A program made the translations under genes and the position numbers. From Hydrangea macrophylla (taxonomy: Eukaryota > Streptophyta > Magnoliopsida > Cornales > Hydrangeaceae), in assembly GCA_033977485.1 (NCBI GenBank), contig CM066994.1:85064871-85128870 (forward strand): a DNA stretch of 64,000 nt, written 5' to 3'. The notes under the pieces were generated by a model. It made no database searches. It was not told the DNA's origin and saw only the letters and a program-made list of their open reading frames with translations. Within the stretch, counting starts at the first letter, position 1; every line of letters begins with the position of its first letter. Below, one piece after another: positions 11,659 through 22,884 of this stretch.

Positions 11659-14600
11659 TCATAGCCATACAGGATTACATCTGAGACCTAGACTATCTAG
11701 ATGACGATCAAAGACCTTCTGTGGCAAGGCCTTTGTAAACGGATCAGCAAGATTGTCAGCGGTGGCAATCTTGGTGACAGTCACATCTCCACGTTGAACA
11801 ATATCTCGGATAAGATGATATTTCCGCTCTACGTGCTTTCCCTTTCCGTGGTTCCTTGGCTCCTTGGACTGAGCCACTGCCCCACTATTATCACAATAAA
11901 GCGTAATAGGCGACAGCAACGCTGGTACCACCTCGAGTTTCATGAGGAACTTCTTGAGCCAAACAGCTTCCTTTGCGGCTTCACAAGCAGCCACATACTC
12001 AGCTTCTGTAGTTGAGTCTGCAATGCATTTCTGCTTAATGCTCCTCCAACTGACAGCACCACCTCCCAGGGTAAAGAGATGATCGAACGTCGACTTCCTC
12101 GAATCTTTATCTGACATAAAATCCGAGTCAGTGTATCCTACTGGAATTAACTCACTACCACCGTACATAAGCATGTAATCTTTAGTCCTTCTCAAGTACT
12201 TAAGAATGTGCTTGACGGCTGTCCAGTGCTCTGGACCTGGATTCGACTGATATCTGCTAACCATGCCAACGGCAAAGTAAATATCTGGTCTAGTGCAAAA
12301 CATCGCATACATAAGACTTCCCACTGCTGAAGCATAGGGAACTCCTGTCATGCGATTCCTCTCCTCCTGTGTCTTTGGACACTGGTCCTTGGAGAATGCT
12401 AAACCATGCCTGAAAGGTAACAAACCTTTCTTCGAATTATCCATTGAAAACCTAGTTAGCACCTTATCGATATAACCAGCTTGAGACAATCCCATTATCT
12501 TTCGCTTGCGATCTCGAAAGAGCTTTATCCCTAGAATATAGCTCGCCTCTCCTAGATCCTTCATATCAAAAGTACTAGCTAGCCAAACCTTGACTGTTGA
12601 CAGCGCCGCTACATCATTTCCAATGAGTAGAATGTCGTCAACGTAAAGCACAAGAAAGGCCACCACTTTCCCTTCACTCTTCTTGTATACACAAGGTTCA
12701 TCCAGATTCTGTATGAAACCAAACGACTTGACCGCTTGGTCAAATCGGATGTTCCAACTTCTAGATGCTTGCTTAAGCCCATAAATGGACTTTTGCAACT
12801 TGCATACCAAGTTACCTTTCCGACCAGCTATGAACCCTTCTGGTTGTTGCATATAGATGTCCTCCTCAAGATTGCTATTCAAGAATGCAGTCTTGACGTC
12901 CATCTGCCAGATTTCATAATCTAGGCATGCAGCAATGGATAAGAGTATTCTGATGGACTTGAGCATGGCTACCGGTGAGAAGGTTTCCTCATAGTCAATG
13001 CCCTCCTTCTGAGTATAACCTTTCTCTACAAGCCTAGCCTTAAAGGTCTCAACCTTTCCATCAGATGCTCTTTTCCTCTTATAGACCCACTTACAACCAA
13101 TGGGTTTAATATTGGCTGGAAGTTCTACAAGATCCCAGACCTGATTGGAATCCATAGATTCCAATTCAGCCTTCATAGCTTTAACCCAATGAGCTGAATC
13201 AACATCAGCCATTGCCTCTTCGTATGTGGCAGGATCAGATTCAGATTCTATGGAGACAGCTTCAAAAACTTCTCCTAAGAACATGTATCTATCAGGCTGG
13301 CTGATCATCCTCCCACTACGACGAGGTACCGGTGCGGAAATAGGTGAAGAAGTGGTGTTTTCTTGATTTACATCGTTATTAACTACGGGTTGGACTGAGG
13401 GCTCTCCTTCTATCTCTCTAAGATCTACCCTTCCCTTAGGCTTATGGTTCATGATATAGTCATCCTCCAAGAAAATAGCATTCGTACTAACAAACACTTT
13501 CCTGCTCTCTTGGATCATAAAAATACCATCCATAAGTGCCCTTTGGATACCCTATGAAGTAACATACTTCCGATCTAGAATCCAACTTGCTCATCTTTCC
13601 TTTCAGCACATGTGCCGGACACCCCCATATCCGGAGATGTTGCAAAGAAGGCTTGCGCCCAATCCACATCTCTCGTGGTGTCCTGGGAACAGATTCGCTT
13701 GGTACTAGATTTAGTATGTACGCAGCAGTTTCCAAAGCATAACCCCAACGGAATAATGGCAACTCCGAGTAACTCATCATCGACCTAGTCATGTCTAAAA
13801 GAGTCCGATTCCTTCTCTCCGCTACACCGTTCTGCTGAGGTGTACCAGGTGCAGTCAACTGTGACAGAATCCCATTCTGTATGAGGTGATCAATAAACTC
13901 ATTAGAGAGGTACTCGCCACCTCGATCAGATCGAATGGCCTTGATATGTGTGCCCAATTGCTTCTCCACTTCAGCCCTAAACTCTTTGAACTTTTCAAAG
14001 ACTTCAGACTTGTGCTGCATTAGGTACACATATCCATACCTGGAGTGGTCATCAGTAAATGTTATGAAATACTCATAACCACCCCTTGCTCTAATATTTA
14101 TTGGTCCACACACATTAGTATGAACTAATTCCAACAATGCATTGGTCCTATTGCCCTTTACGGGAAAGGGCCTTTTGGTCATCTTACCCTCTAAACAAGA
14201 CTCACAGACTTCCATTGGTTCGAGAACCAAATCGCCTAAGATCCCTTCTTTGACTAGTCTGCCAATCCTATTTTGATTGATATGGCCAAGCCTCATGTGC
14301 CAAAGCCTTGTTGGATTAGTGGAAGGTTCTTTTCTTTTAGATGGTATAGTTACCATTGAGTTATTAAGTTCCAAGCAAGAATCTTTAGAAATATTGGGAG
14401 TAATCACATACAAACCATTTGATTTAACACCAGAACATATAAAAGAACTATTTCTTTTAATCACAACTTCAGTTCCAAAATGAAAAGAATAACCATTATT
14501 CGATAAATTAGAAACTGAAATTAAATTACGTCTCATTAAAGGGACGTAAAGTACATCTGATAAAATCAAAACTTTATTGTCTAGAAATTCTAAAACTACA

Positions 14601-14794
14601 ACTCCTATAGCAACCGCAGAAACGGTTGCTCTAGAACCTAGAGTAAGTACGATTTCCCCATCACTGCACCTCCTGGTTGATCTGAACCCCTGCAATGAAT
14701 TACAGATATGGTTAGTCGCACCAGAATCAATGCACCAAGTGTTTGAAGTATCCGTTATAAAACTTACTTCAATCACATGTGATTCAATCATACC
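11659..14794 (-). pseudogene. pol: copia pol polyprotein (PR-INT-RT-RNaseH), one frameshift
   Basis: Two overlapping open stretches, 14791-13487 and 13533-11659, make one pol. In order: protease with CIDSGATNHIC; integrase zinc finger (HMRLGH ... CESCLEG); integrase core with RSDRGGEY and NGVAERRNR; reverse transcriptase with MDVKTAFL and YVDDILL; RNase H with YTDSDF, EAEYVA, YCDNSGA and a final KALP motif. The first integrase Asp is replaced: HTNVCGP instead of HTDVCGP, which should abolish strand transfer. The frame break is one extra base in the C pair at 13501-13502; Copia D and Copia E lack it. A TAA (14792-14794) separates gag from pol in an otherwise open frame. Function of the family is reverse transcription and integration; this copy cannot make an active integrase. 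Confidence 0.92.
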
Positions 14795-15649
14795 TTAAAC
14801 TCTTGTAGCTAAGAATTCTGGACAGTTCCTCTTCCAGTGGCCCTTCTCACCGCATTGGAAACACTTTCCTTTGCCTTGGCCACCCACCTTCCCTTTGCCC
14901 TTACCTTTTCCCTTAGATTTTGCAATCTTAGGGACTGGTCCAACACTTGAACCACCAGTACCAGCCTTCTTCTTCCTTTTCTTTCCTTTCGGTGTAGATC
15001 GGGAAGAGGAAGGGCTTTTCTCAACGTTCAAAACGTTGACCCCAGGTTTGATCACCCCTTCCGCTGCCAAAAGAGAACTCATCAATTCGCTCATTGAAAA
15101 ATTCATTTGATTCATATTATAGTTAAGTTTAAATTGAGCGAATGAAGGCGACAGCGAATTGAGGATCATATCAACTTGGGTCTGTGCATCGATGTTGGCA
15201 CCTAGGGTCTCCAGCTCGTTTAAATAACCAAACATTTTTAAAACATGTTCCTTGACTGGAGTCCCTTCCGACATCTTTGCACTCATTATCTTTTGCATGG
15301 CTACCTGCCTGGCAGGCCTGCCATGCTCCCCAAACATCTTTTTCAGGGATGTGATAATGTCACTGGCAGAATCATTCGATTGGAATTGGTGTTGCAACAC
15401 ACCAGCCATTGAGGCCAGAATATAGCAACGAGCCATTCCATTCGACTTCTTCCATTAGTCGAACTCGCGTCTGGCAGCTGCCGAAGCATTTGCCACGGGT
15501 TCTTCAGGGCTTGGGGTGGTGAGGACATATATGTGATCCTCCGCAGTTAACACGATGTCAAGGTTACGTTTCCATTCAGTGTAGTTGTTTCCAGTTAACT
15601 TGTTTTGAGTGAGTATGGTGGCAAGTGGACTAAATGCAGATCCAGACAT
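14795..15649 (-). pseudogene. gag: copia gag (capsid/nucleocapsid), one internal stop
   Basis: Starts at ATG 15649 (MSGSAFSPLATIL). A TAA at 15455-15457 falls in a DKW-like stretch where Copia D keeps Lys; the frame then continues to 14795. The C-terminal part is rich in Lys/Gly/Ser and carries one CCHC zinc knuckle (CFQCGEKGHWKRNC), which binds RNA in the particle. The protein ends LATRV followed by TAA, then GMIESH in the same frame, where pol begins. Confidence 0.93.
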
Positions 15650-17353
15650 TATGATTTACTGTAAAAATCAAAACAAAATAAATATGGATGTCAGAATTTG
15701 ACAGTTTGAAATAAAAGAATCCTTTTAAAACTCTTATTTTAAAACAAAGTCGCCGGAATATCGAAACGAAAGAATAAAGCCTCCGTGTGGTGGTCAATGT
15801 TCGATCTTTCGATTTATCATAACTTATCCGCTATGCAACTCTTGCAAAACAAGTTATGACTTCCGAACCTATTTGATCTCTAAGTTTATGAATAATGCCC
15901 CGTGTGGGATCCCTTATCCATAGCTTAGCTAGTGTGTACCATTAACTAGGATCCAATCACAACCGTCTCAAGTAGCGCCTCCGTGTGGTGGTCACCCTCT
16001 AACACGTCTGATTGATCCTATCAAAAGAAGTTCACATCTAGTAACCAATAAGTAATGCACCCTCTGTATGGAATGATCACCCCTGGCGAGGTGACACAGA
16101 ATGCACGACTCATCTTACAGTGAACCGTTAATGGAAGATCGTGGGTGTCAAAATAAGACCCTCTCCCACTAGATTTGGTAAATTAAGGATTTTGCTTTTA
16201 AAGAAAAAATTGTTTTTACACACTACCCATAAACATCCGATGTTTACTAATGTGTTGAAAACGGTTTTTGAATTTTATTTTAGAAAACTTGTTTTGCGTG
16301 CATGCAACAATGTATTATACGCCAATCACAAACCAAGCACATAAAACAAAAAACTAAAATGAAATATAGGCATTCAAATAATGCCTCTATCTCCCATGGC
16401 TCTATCTCTATAGAACCTCCTTTTTGGTTTGATCGCCTCCAGCTCCATCTTTATGGACAACGGCTTCTTGCTCCATCTTCATGGATTTTCTAATTCTATT
16501 ACATTTGTCCTATGCTTCTTTCGAAGTTTACAATTTATCTAGAAATAGAAATAACAACAAAATAAAAGGCTAGGGAAACCGGTGCGACTTTCCTTTTCGT
16601 AGGATTGAAGTCGCAGCGCCCTTTACATATGCCTTAAAACCAAACCAAACCAAACATAAATTACAACAAGCACCAATCTCAAACAATTTAAATACAAATA
16701 TTCAAATGATTTTGTGCCATGGGAGATAGCGACTAATCTAGCTGCAAAAGGGTTAGTCGTACACGCATCCATACATACATAACAAATATATGTAACTGTT
16801 GAAACACTTAATTGATTCACACAGTATATAAACTATTTACATACTGAATTAGAACTTAAAACAACATCTTACTTCTCTGTCACAGTTCGATCGATCGAAG
16901 ACCGTTCGATCGCTCGAATCTTCGATCGATTGAATACTGTTCAATCGCTTGAACATTCTGTTTCACAGAATGATTTGAAAATTTTACAGAATATTTTAAA
17001 ATTAAAGTTTTTAATTTCAAAACACTTTAAAACTGTGAAACAGAGAACCTGACAAAGAATCTATCTCGATCGATCGAACTTCATTCGATCGATCGAATAC
17101 CAGAAGGTTTCGATCGATCGACGACTGTTCGATCGCTTGAGAACGGTATGTTCGATCGATCAAAATATGTTCGATCGATTGAACTCGCCTTGCATACTAT
17201 GCAATCACAGATTTGTATACTGCTGCGATAACACTGCAGAAACAGATCTGTGACGATGCAGTTTCGAAAACAGTTCTAAAATCAACATGCAAATCAAAAT
17301 AGTGTTCCATTAACGCATCTATAGATCCAAACGAGCGTGGCTCTGATACGAAT
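15650..17353 (-). other. 5' leader of the young copia, with primer binding site
   Basis: No gene. The primer binding site (minus-strand GTATCAGAGCC, about 17339-17350) next to the 5' LTR fits initiator methionine tRNA. Downstream (element sense) is a second array of TCGATCGA-type palindromes (16886-17185). Closer to gag, CCTCCGTGTGGTGGTC occurs twice (about 15780 and 15978) with a shorter CCGTGTGG at 15900, a layout shared by Copias D and E. Confidence 0.8.
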
Positions 17354-18852
17354 TGTTGGAAAAAACGGTTTAAGTTCTAAGTTTAAACGCGCAGCGGAAA
17401 AATCAAGTTATAAAACTTAATTGGCATGCCCGGATCTACTACCCATCAACTCTATAGATGCGCACAAGAGGGGACAAGAGTTTATACCTTAGTGTCTTGA
17501 ACCCAATTCTAAAATCTTCAACTTCCAGCAGCCTCCACTAGATGGCCTTCACTCGTATGACTCCTATGGATGCTCGCAGGAAGGACTAGGGTTGGTGGGA
17601 ACCCTAATGGAGAGGATTGGAAGGTTTTGGGAAACCTAAACAGTTTCTGCAGCTTTTACGTATATAAACGACGACCTTCTTTTCCAGAATGCAGCTGCCC
17701 TATTTATAGATTCCCAGAACCGACCTAGACTTCGACCGATCGAAGTGACTTCGATCGATCGACACTTCGATCGATCGAACCATTCTCGATCAATCGAACC
17801 TGCTATGACTTCGATCGATCGAACATACTTCAATCGATCGAACTTGTCTTGACAGCTTCCTCATTTGCCTTCCCAAGCATCCTAGCGGAGCTAAGAGTGG
17901 GACCTCCTAGGCTCTTTATTGTTGGCTCAGATCAGTTGATTAATTCCCATGACCAAACTCTTTGATCAGCAAATTGATCGACTGATCAGTTAACGTTTAC
18001 TCCACTATAAAACGATAACTGAACTCCAACGCAAAAGAACATATCCGAAGCGATGACTAGACTTATATGGTGTACTAATGTCCCTCTACCGTCAGCATTC
18101 GTAATCATATTCAGGTAGTCGGATAAACAGTTACTGTCAACCTGAATCATGATTACTTCTTATAATCCTTAAGTCCCATTCACCTCTCATGATTACCAAA
18201 CATGTTGATAACTCTTATCAACAAGACTGCAGTACTCAGTAATCGACTTGGTGACATTCTCAAGGGAATGCTTACTCTGAATCAGAGGGTAGATTCTATC
18301 TTGACAATATATGTTCACAACCCTATGAACATGACATACCCAAGATACCTAGGTGTTGATCTTCTATAGACCTCACTGATTGGTAAGTTAAACCAGTCAT
18401 ATCCACAGTCTGTGTTCATAATCGTCTCAAGATTGAGAACACATACCTTATACAAGTTATGAGTTCCTATCGACTGATTGACAGCCTTGAGCGTCAATAG
18501 GAAACTCAGGTCCGTCAATGCACTATAAGCACTAGCATATTAACTAAGAGTTACACTCTAGTAATTTGAGATTGATCACTCCATCCAATGGTAGTTAATC
18601 ATGCTACAGTGTATACTTGATGAGATATCCAGTCTCATCATCCACTGTGACAAGCTTTAAGTATCAAAGAATAGTAATTCGTTTCTCATTATATGTATCT
18701 CATACACACACGAAATACTTACTATGATACTTATGGATTAAACAATCATCTCATGAAAGAAGCATACATCATAAAATGTAAAGCTGATATCCATATATTA
18801 AAATGCTAATGTCTAATACATATAGTAATGGTTTGAGGGCACAAACCCAATA
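17354..18852 (-). repeat. 5' LTR of the young copia
   Basis: 1499 bp. The element-sense start is TATTGG instead of TGTTGG, a point change at the terminus. TATA box at 17700-17709 and palindrome array at 17729-17843 on the minus strand. Confidence 0.95.
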
Positions 18853-19302
18853 GGTTGCTACGCTGGTTGCCCCCTTCTCCACTTTCTTTTAGCAAAAAAA
18901 AAAAAATAGTATCTCTGGTTTTCTACCACAAACTCATTTAAAATTTTCAAAACACTAGGTAAATTATTTTAAAACTTTTAAAACTGTTCAAAAGACTCCT
19001 GGACAGATAACCAGTTTTGATCGATCGAAGCTTGTTCGATCGGTCGAAACCTACGGGATCAATTAATCAAAATAATTTCAATTGTTTGAACACAGACAGT
19101 TTCAATCGATCAAACAAGTTTGATCGATTGAAACTGCCTTGAATCCAATGCTATTACAGATTTGTCTTCTGCTATGAAACTGTTGTAAAAGTAGATTTGT
19201 GATGATGCAATTTCAAAAATAGTACTAAAAACTATCATGCAAATAAAACTAGTGTTCCAAAACGCATCTATAGATCCAAATAAGTGAGGCTCGGATACCA
19301 AT

Positions 19303-20552
19303 TGAGGAAAAAATTAGGTTTAAAATCTAATCAAATGCATAGCAGAAAAATAGAGTTATAAAAACTTTATTGGTAGCCCGGATCTACTACTTATCAATTC
19401 TACAAATGCGTATACAAAAAAGGGAGAAGAGTTATACCTCATGGCTTTGGTCGATCGAACCTTCGATTAATTGAACCAATTTTGATCGATCAAGCTTGCC
19501 TTGACTTCAATCGATCAAAACCTTTTCAATCAATCGAAACTGTCTTGACAAGATCCTCTTGTGCCTTTCCAAGCATCCTAGCAGAGCTAAGAGTGGAACC
19601 TCCTAGGCTCTTTATTGTTGGCTCAGACCAGTTGTTAATTTCCATGACCAACATGACCAAACTCTTGGATTAGCAAATTAACCAACTGGTCAGTTAAAGT
19701 TTACTCCATTATAAAATGATAACTAAACTCCAACGCAAAAGAACAAATTTAAAGTGATAACTAGACTTGTATGGTGTACTAATGTACATCTACCATTAGC
19801 ATTCGTAATCATATTCAAGTAGTCGGATAACAATTACTGTCAACCTGAATCATGATTACTTCTCGTATTCCTTGAGTTCCATTCATCACTCAAGATTACC
19901 AAACATGTTGATAACTACTTATCAACAAGACTGCAGTTCTCAGTAATCAACTTGGAGACATTCTCAAGGGAATGCTTACTCTTTAACAAAGGGTAGATTC
20001 TATCTTGACAATATATGTTCAGAACCCTGTGAACATGACATACCCAAGATACTCAGGTGTTGATCTTTAAGCCCTCACTGATTCGTAAGTCAAAGCAGCC
20101 ATATCCACAGTTGTGTTCATAATTGTCTCACGATTGAAAACACGTACCTTATATAAGTTATGAGTTCCTATTGACCATGACAGCCTTAAGTGTCAATAGA
20201 AAAGCTCAGGTCCGTTAATGCACTATAAGTACTAGCATATCAACTAAGAGTTAAACTCTAGTGATTAAGATTCATCACTCTATCCAATGGTAGTTAATCA
20301 ATCTATAGTGTAAACCTGATGAGATATCCAATCTCATCATCCACTACAATAAATTCTAAGTATCAATGAATAATAATTGGTATCTTACTTGTTATGTATC
20401 TCATACACACACGAATTACTTACTATGATACTTAAGGATTAACAATCGTCTCATGAAAGAAACAAACACAATGAAATGTAAAGCTGATATCCATATATTA
20501 AAATGTCAATGTCTCATACATAAAGTAATGATTTGAGGGCACAAACACAACA
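19303..20552 (-). repeat. 5' LTR of Copia F
   Basis: Diverged relative of the young copia LTR, clearly alignable from 19560 to 20552. A deletion around 19440 removed the promoter segment with the TATA box, while palindrome-type motifs remain at 19445-19545. The outer end abuts gypsy A coding sequence at 20553. Confidence 0.85.
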
Positions 20553-22604
20553 GTTTTTGTGGATAGATGAGTATAAGAAAGCATCAAGGAGTTAAAGTAG
20601 TGGTTGACCACTGCACCCATTTTGACTATTCCGATCGAAGGTGGAAAACTTGTAGTGTTCATGGATGCTAGTGGGACTGGTTTAGGTTGTGTTTTGATGC
20701 AAGAAGGAAAAGTTGTTTCATATGCTTCTAGACAATTGAAGCCACATGAGAGGACATATCCTACTCATGACTTAGAATTGGCAGCGGTGGTGTTTGCATT
20801 AAAGTTGTGGAGGCACTACCTCTTTGGAGAGAGATTTGAGTTGTGTACATATCATAAGAGCCTCAAATATTTATTTTCACAGAAGGAACTAAACATGAGA
20901 CAACAGAGATGGGCAGAGTTCATCATTAGCTACGACTTTGAGATTCTTTATCATCCAGGGAAGGAGAATGTAGTGGCCGATGTGCTTAGTCAGAAACATA
21001 GCATGATGGCTTCTATGATGGTTATGGAGTGGAAGTCTCTTGAGGTGCCTTTCATGATATTCAACTAGTGCGGGAGAATGAAAAGGTGTATATTGGAAGT
21101 TTATTGGTTTAGCCGACCCTAGTAAGCAAGATTCGACAGATTTAGTGTTGAGATAAAGTTTTGTTCAGTCATCTCAATGATTTGATTATGGATTTACTTG
21201 ATGAATGTTCGACGGATTGGACTATGGATTCAAATGGAGTCTATGTTTTCAAGGTAGGTCATGTGTGCCTGATATTATAGAGTTGAATAAGGAAGTTCTA
21301 AGTAAGGCACACCAATCTCGATACATTATTCACCCTGGTGGGACCAAGATGTATCATGACTTAAAGCATACATTTTGGTTAGAAGGTATAAAGAGAGTCA
21401 TGGGAGAGTTTGTTTCTAAGTGCGTGGTGTGTCAACGGGTGAAGGTGAAACATCAAAAACCACCTAGCTTGTTGAAACCCTTAGAAATACCTATATAGAA
21501 GTAGGAATGCATTTCCATGGATTTTGTGGATGGGTTACCGAGGTCCAAGAAAGGAAATGAGTCAATTTGGGTCATTATAGATTGACTCACAAAGTCTGCA
21601 CATTTATCCCTATCAGTGTGCATCGTACGACAAACAAGTTAGCACATTTGTACATTCGGTAGATAGTACATTTGCATGGGACTCCAATCTCGATTGTGTC
21701 TGACCATGATCCAATTTTTGTGGCGAAGTTTTGGGAGAGTTTTCAATGAGCTATGGTGACCCAGTTAAATCTTAGTACTGCTTTGTCCCTCATACCGATG
21801 GATAGACTGAGAGGGTTTGCCAGATTCTTGAGGATATGTTGAGGGCTTGTGTTCTCGATCTTGGTGGTAGTTAGGAAGAACACTTGCCATTGGTAGAGTT
21901 TGCTTACCATAACAGTTACCATTCTAGTATAGGAATGGCACCTTTTGAAGCATTGTATAGGAGGTCATGTAGATCTCTAGTGTATTGGGTGGAAGTAGGT
22001 GATGTACCTATTTTGGGTCCAGAGATGGTTCGGGAGACTACTGAGAAGGTGAGTGTTATTCGAGAGAGGATTAAGACTGCTTAGAGTCGGTAAAAGAGTT
22101 ATGCTAATCGGAAGTGCAAGGGTGTAGAATTTGAAGTTGGAGATTTTGTGTTCTTCAAGGTATCCCGATGAGGGGTGTGATGCGTTTTGGTAAGAAAGGG
22201 AAGCTTGATCCGAGGTTTGTAGGGCCTTATGAGATTGTCAAAAAAGTTGGAGAGTTGGCTTATAGAGTATTATTGCCACCGACATTGGGGGCAATACATA
22301 ATGTGTTCCATGTATTGATGTTGAGGAAGTGTGTGAAGGATCCTACACAAATTATTCATCCAATGGAGCTTGAGATTACTAATGATCTCACGTACGTTGT
22401 CCAACCTATCACTATCATCGATCGAGATGTGAAGTATCTGCGGAGGAAAGTAGTGAACTTTGTGAAGGTGCAATGGAGTGAGAGAATGAAGGATGTTATT
22501 TGGGAACTCTAGGAGAAGATTCAAAATTCGCATCCTAAACTGTTTGATTAGTGTTCATGCGTGTTGCAAATCTCGAGACGAGATTTTCTTTGAGGTGTGT
22601 ATAA
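20553..22604 (+). pseudogene. pol: gypsy A: pol fragment (RNase H, integrase, chromodomain) of a Tekay/Del-like chromovirus
   Basis: The sequence begins inside the RT/RNase H connection (FVW) exactly where Copia F ends, so the rest was pushed left by that insertion. RNase H is 20604-21000 with [13 protein letters not shown] and [11 protein letters not shown]; the later TDHKS motif reads TYHKS. The integrase zinc-binding domain is at 21290-21500 (H, H, CVVC). The integrase core (21500-22090) has several stops and shifts but keeps LVEFAYHNSYHSSIGMAPFE. The C-terminal part (22168-22510) reads NVFHVLMLRKC and ends in a chromodomain-like KVQW ... WEL. Clade assignment rests on the latter motifs. 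Confidence 0.85.
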
Positions 22605-22834
22605 TGTAACAACCATATTTTTTTTACCAAAAGGAATTGTCATTATTTTCTTTATTCATTTTTTATTTAGTTTGTTGTTTAATATTTAATAAGTGTGGCG
22701 TGTGGGCCATATGTAGTGTGTGGGTGTGTCGTGTGTGTATGAATTGTGTATGCAACTATTTGGAAGGGGTTAGGTTCGATCATAGGATTAGATCATTACA
22801 GTAATAAAAAAAAGAACTAGAGAAAGGTAGCCGC

Positions 22835-22884
<50 letters not shown>

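Larger units (their letters stand above)
10141..18852 (-). mobile_element. Young, nearly complete Ty1/copia retrotransposon
   Basis: Two LTRs of about 1.5 kb (10141-11643 and 17354-18852) bound gag and pol in order PR-INT-RT-RNaseH, with a primer binding site and a polypurine tract at the right borders. A perfect 5-bp duplication GGTTG (10136-10140, 18853-18857) proves a clean insertion. By eye the LTRs differ at only about 15-20 positions plus a 4-bp gap, roughly 1%, so the insertion is recent. Two coding lesions (a stop in gag at 15455 and a 1-nt insertion in pol near 13501) make this copy non-functional as it stands. Confidence 0.95.
9887..18904 (+). mobile_element. tRNA-derived SINE (~300 bp), split by the young copia
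   Basis: The SINE consists of 9887-10140 and 18858-18904. Its head has pol III promoter boxes: box A TAGCCTAGTTGG at 9900-9911 and box B GAGTTCGAATTC at 9943-9954, about 31 bp apart. It ends in a run of A (18894-18906). A perfect 14-bp target duplication, AATAGTATCTCTGG, flanks it at 9873-9886 and 18905-18918. The empty site is seen in the related leaders at about 59490 and 16860. I cannot fold the head into a tRNA cloverleaf, so it is not a working tRNA gene. Confidence 0.85.
9621..20552 (-). mobile_element. Old copia element 'Copia F' (leader and 5' LTR), interrupted by CACTA, SINE and the young copia
   Basis: Host pieces 9621-9872 and 18905-19302, when put side by side, match the uninterrupted leader of Copia E at 59231-59860. 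They are followed by a degenerate primer binding site (minus-strand TGGTATCCGAGCC, 19287-19300) and a 1250-bp LTR (19303-20552). gag and pol of this element are not in the window; they should lie to the left of the CACTA element. Confidence 0.8.

Noticed and set aside
11701..12015. Plus-strand frames opposite the young copia pol
   Set aside because: Mirror frames of the minus-strand polyprotein; no independent motifs.
16886..17185. Possible CRISPR-like array of TCGATCGA repeats
   Set aside because: Eukaryotic retrotransposon context, motif only 10-14 bp, irregular spacing and no constant-length spacers.
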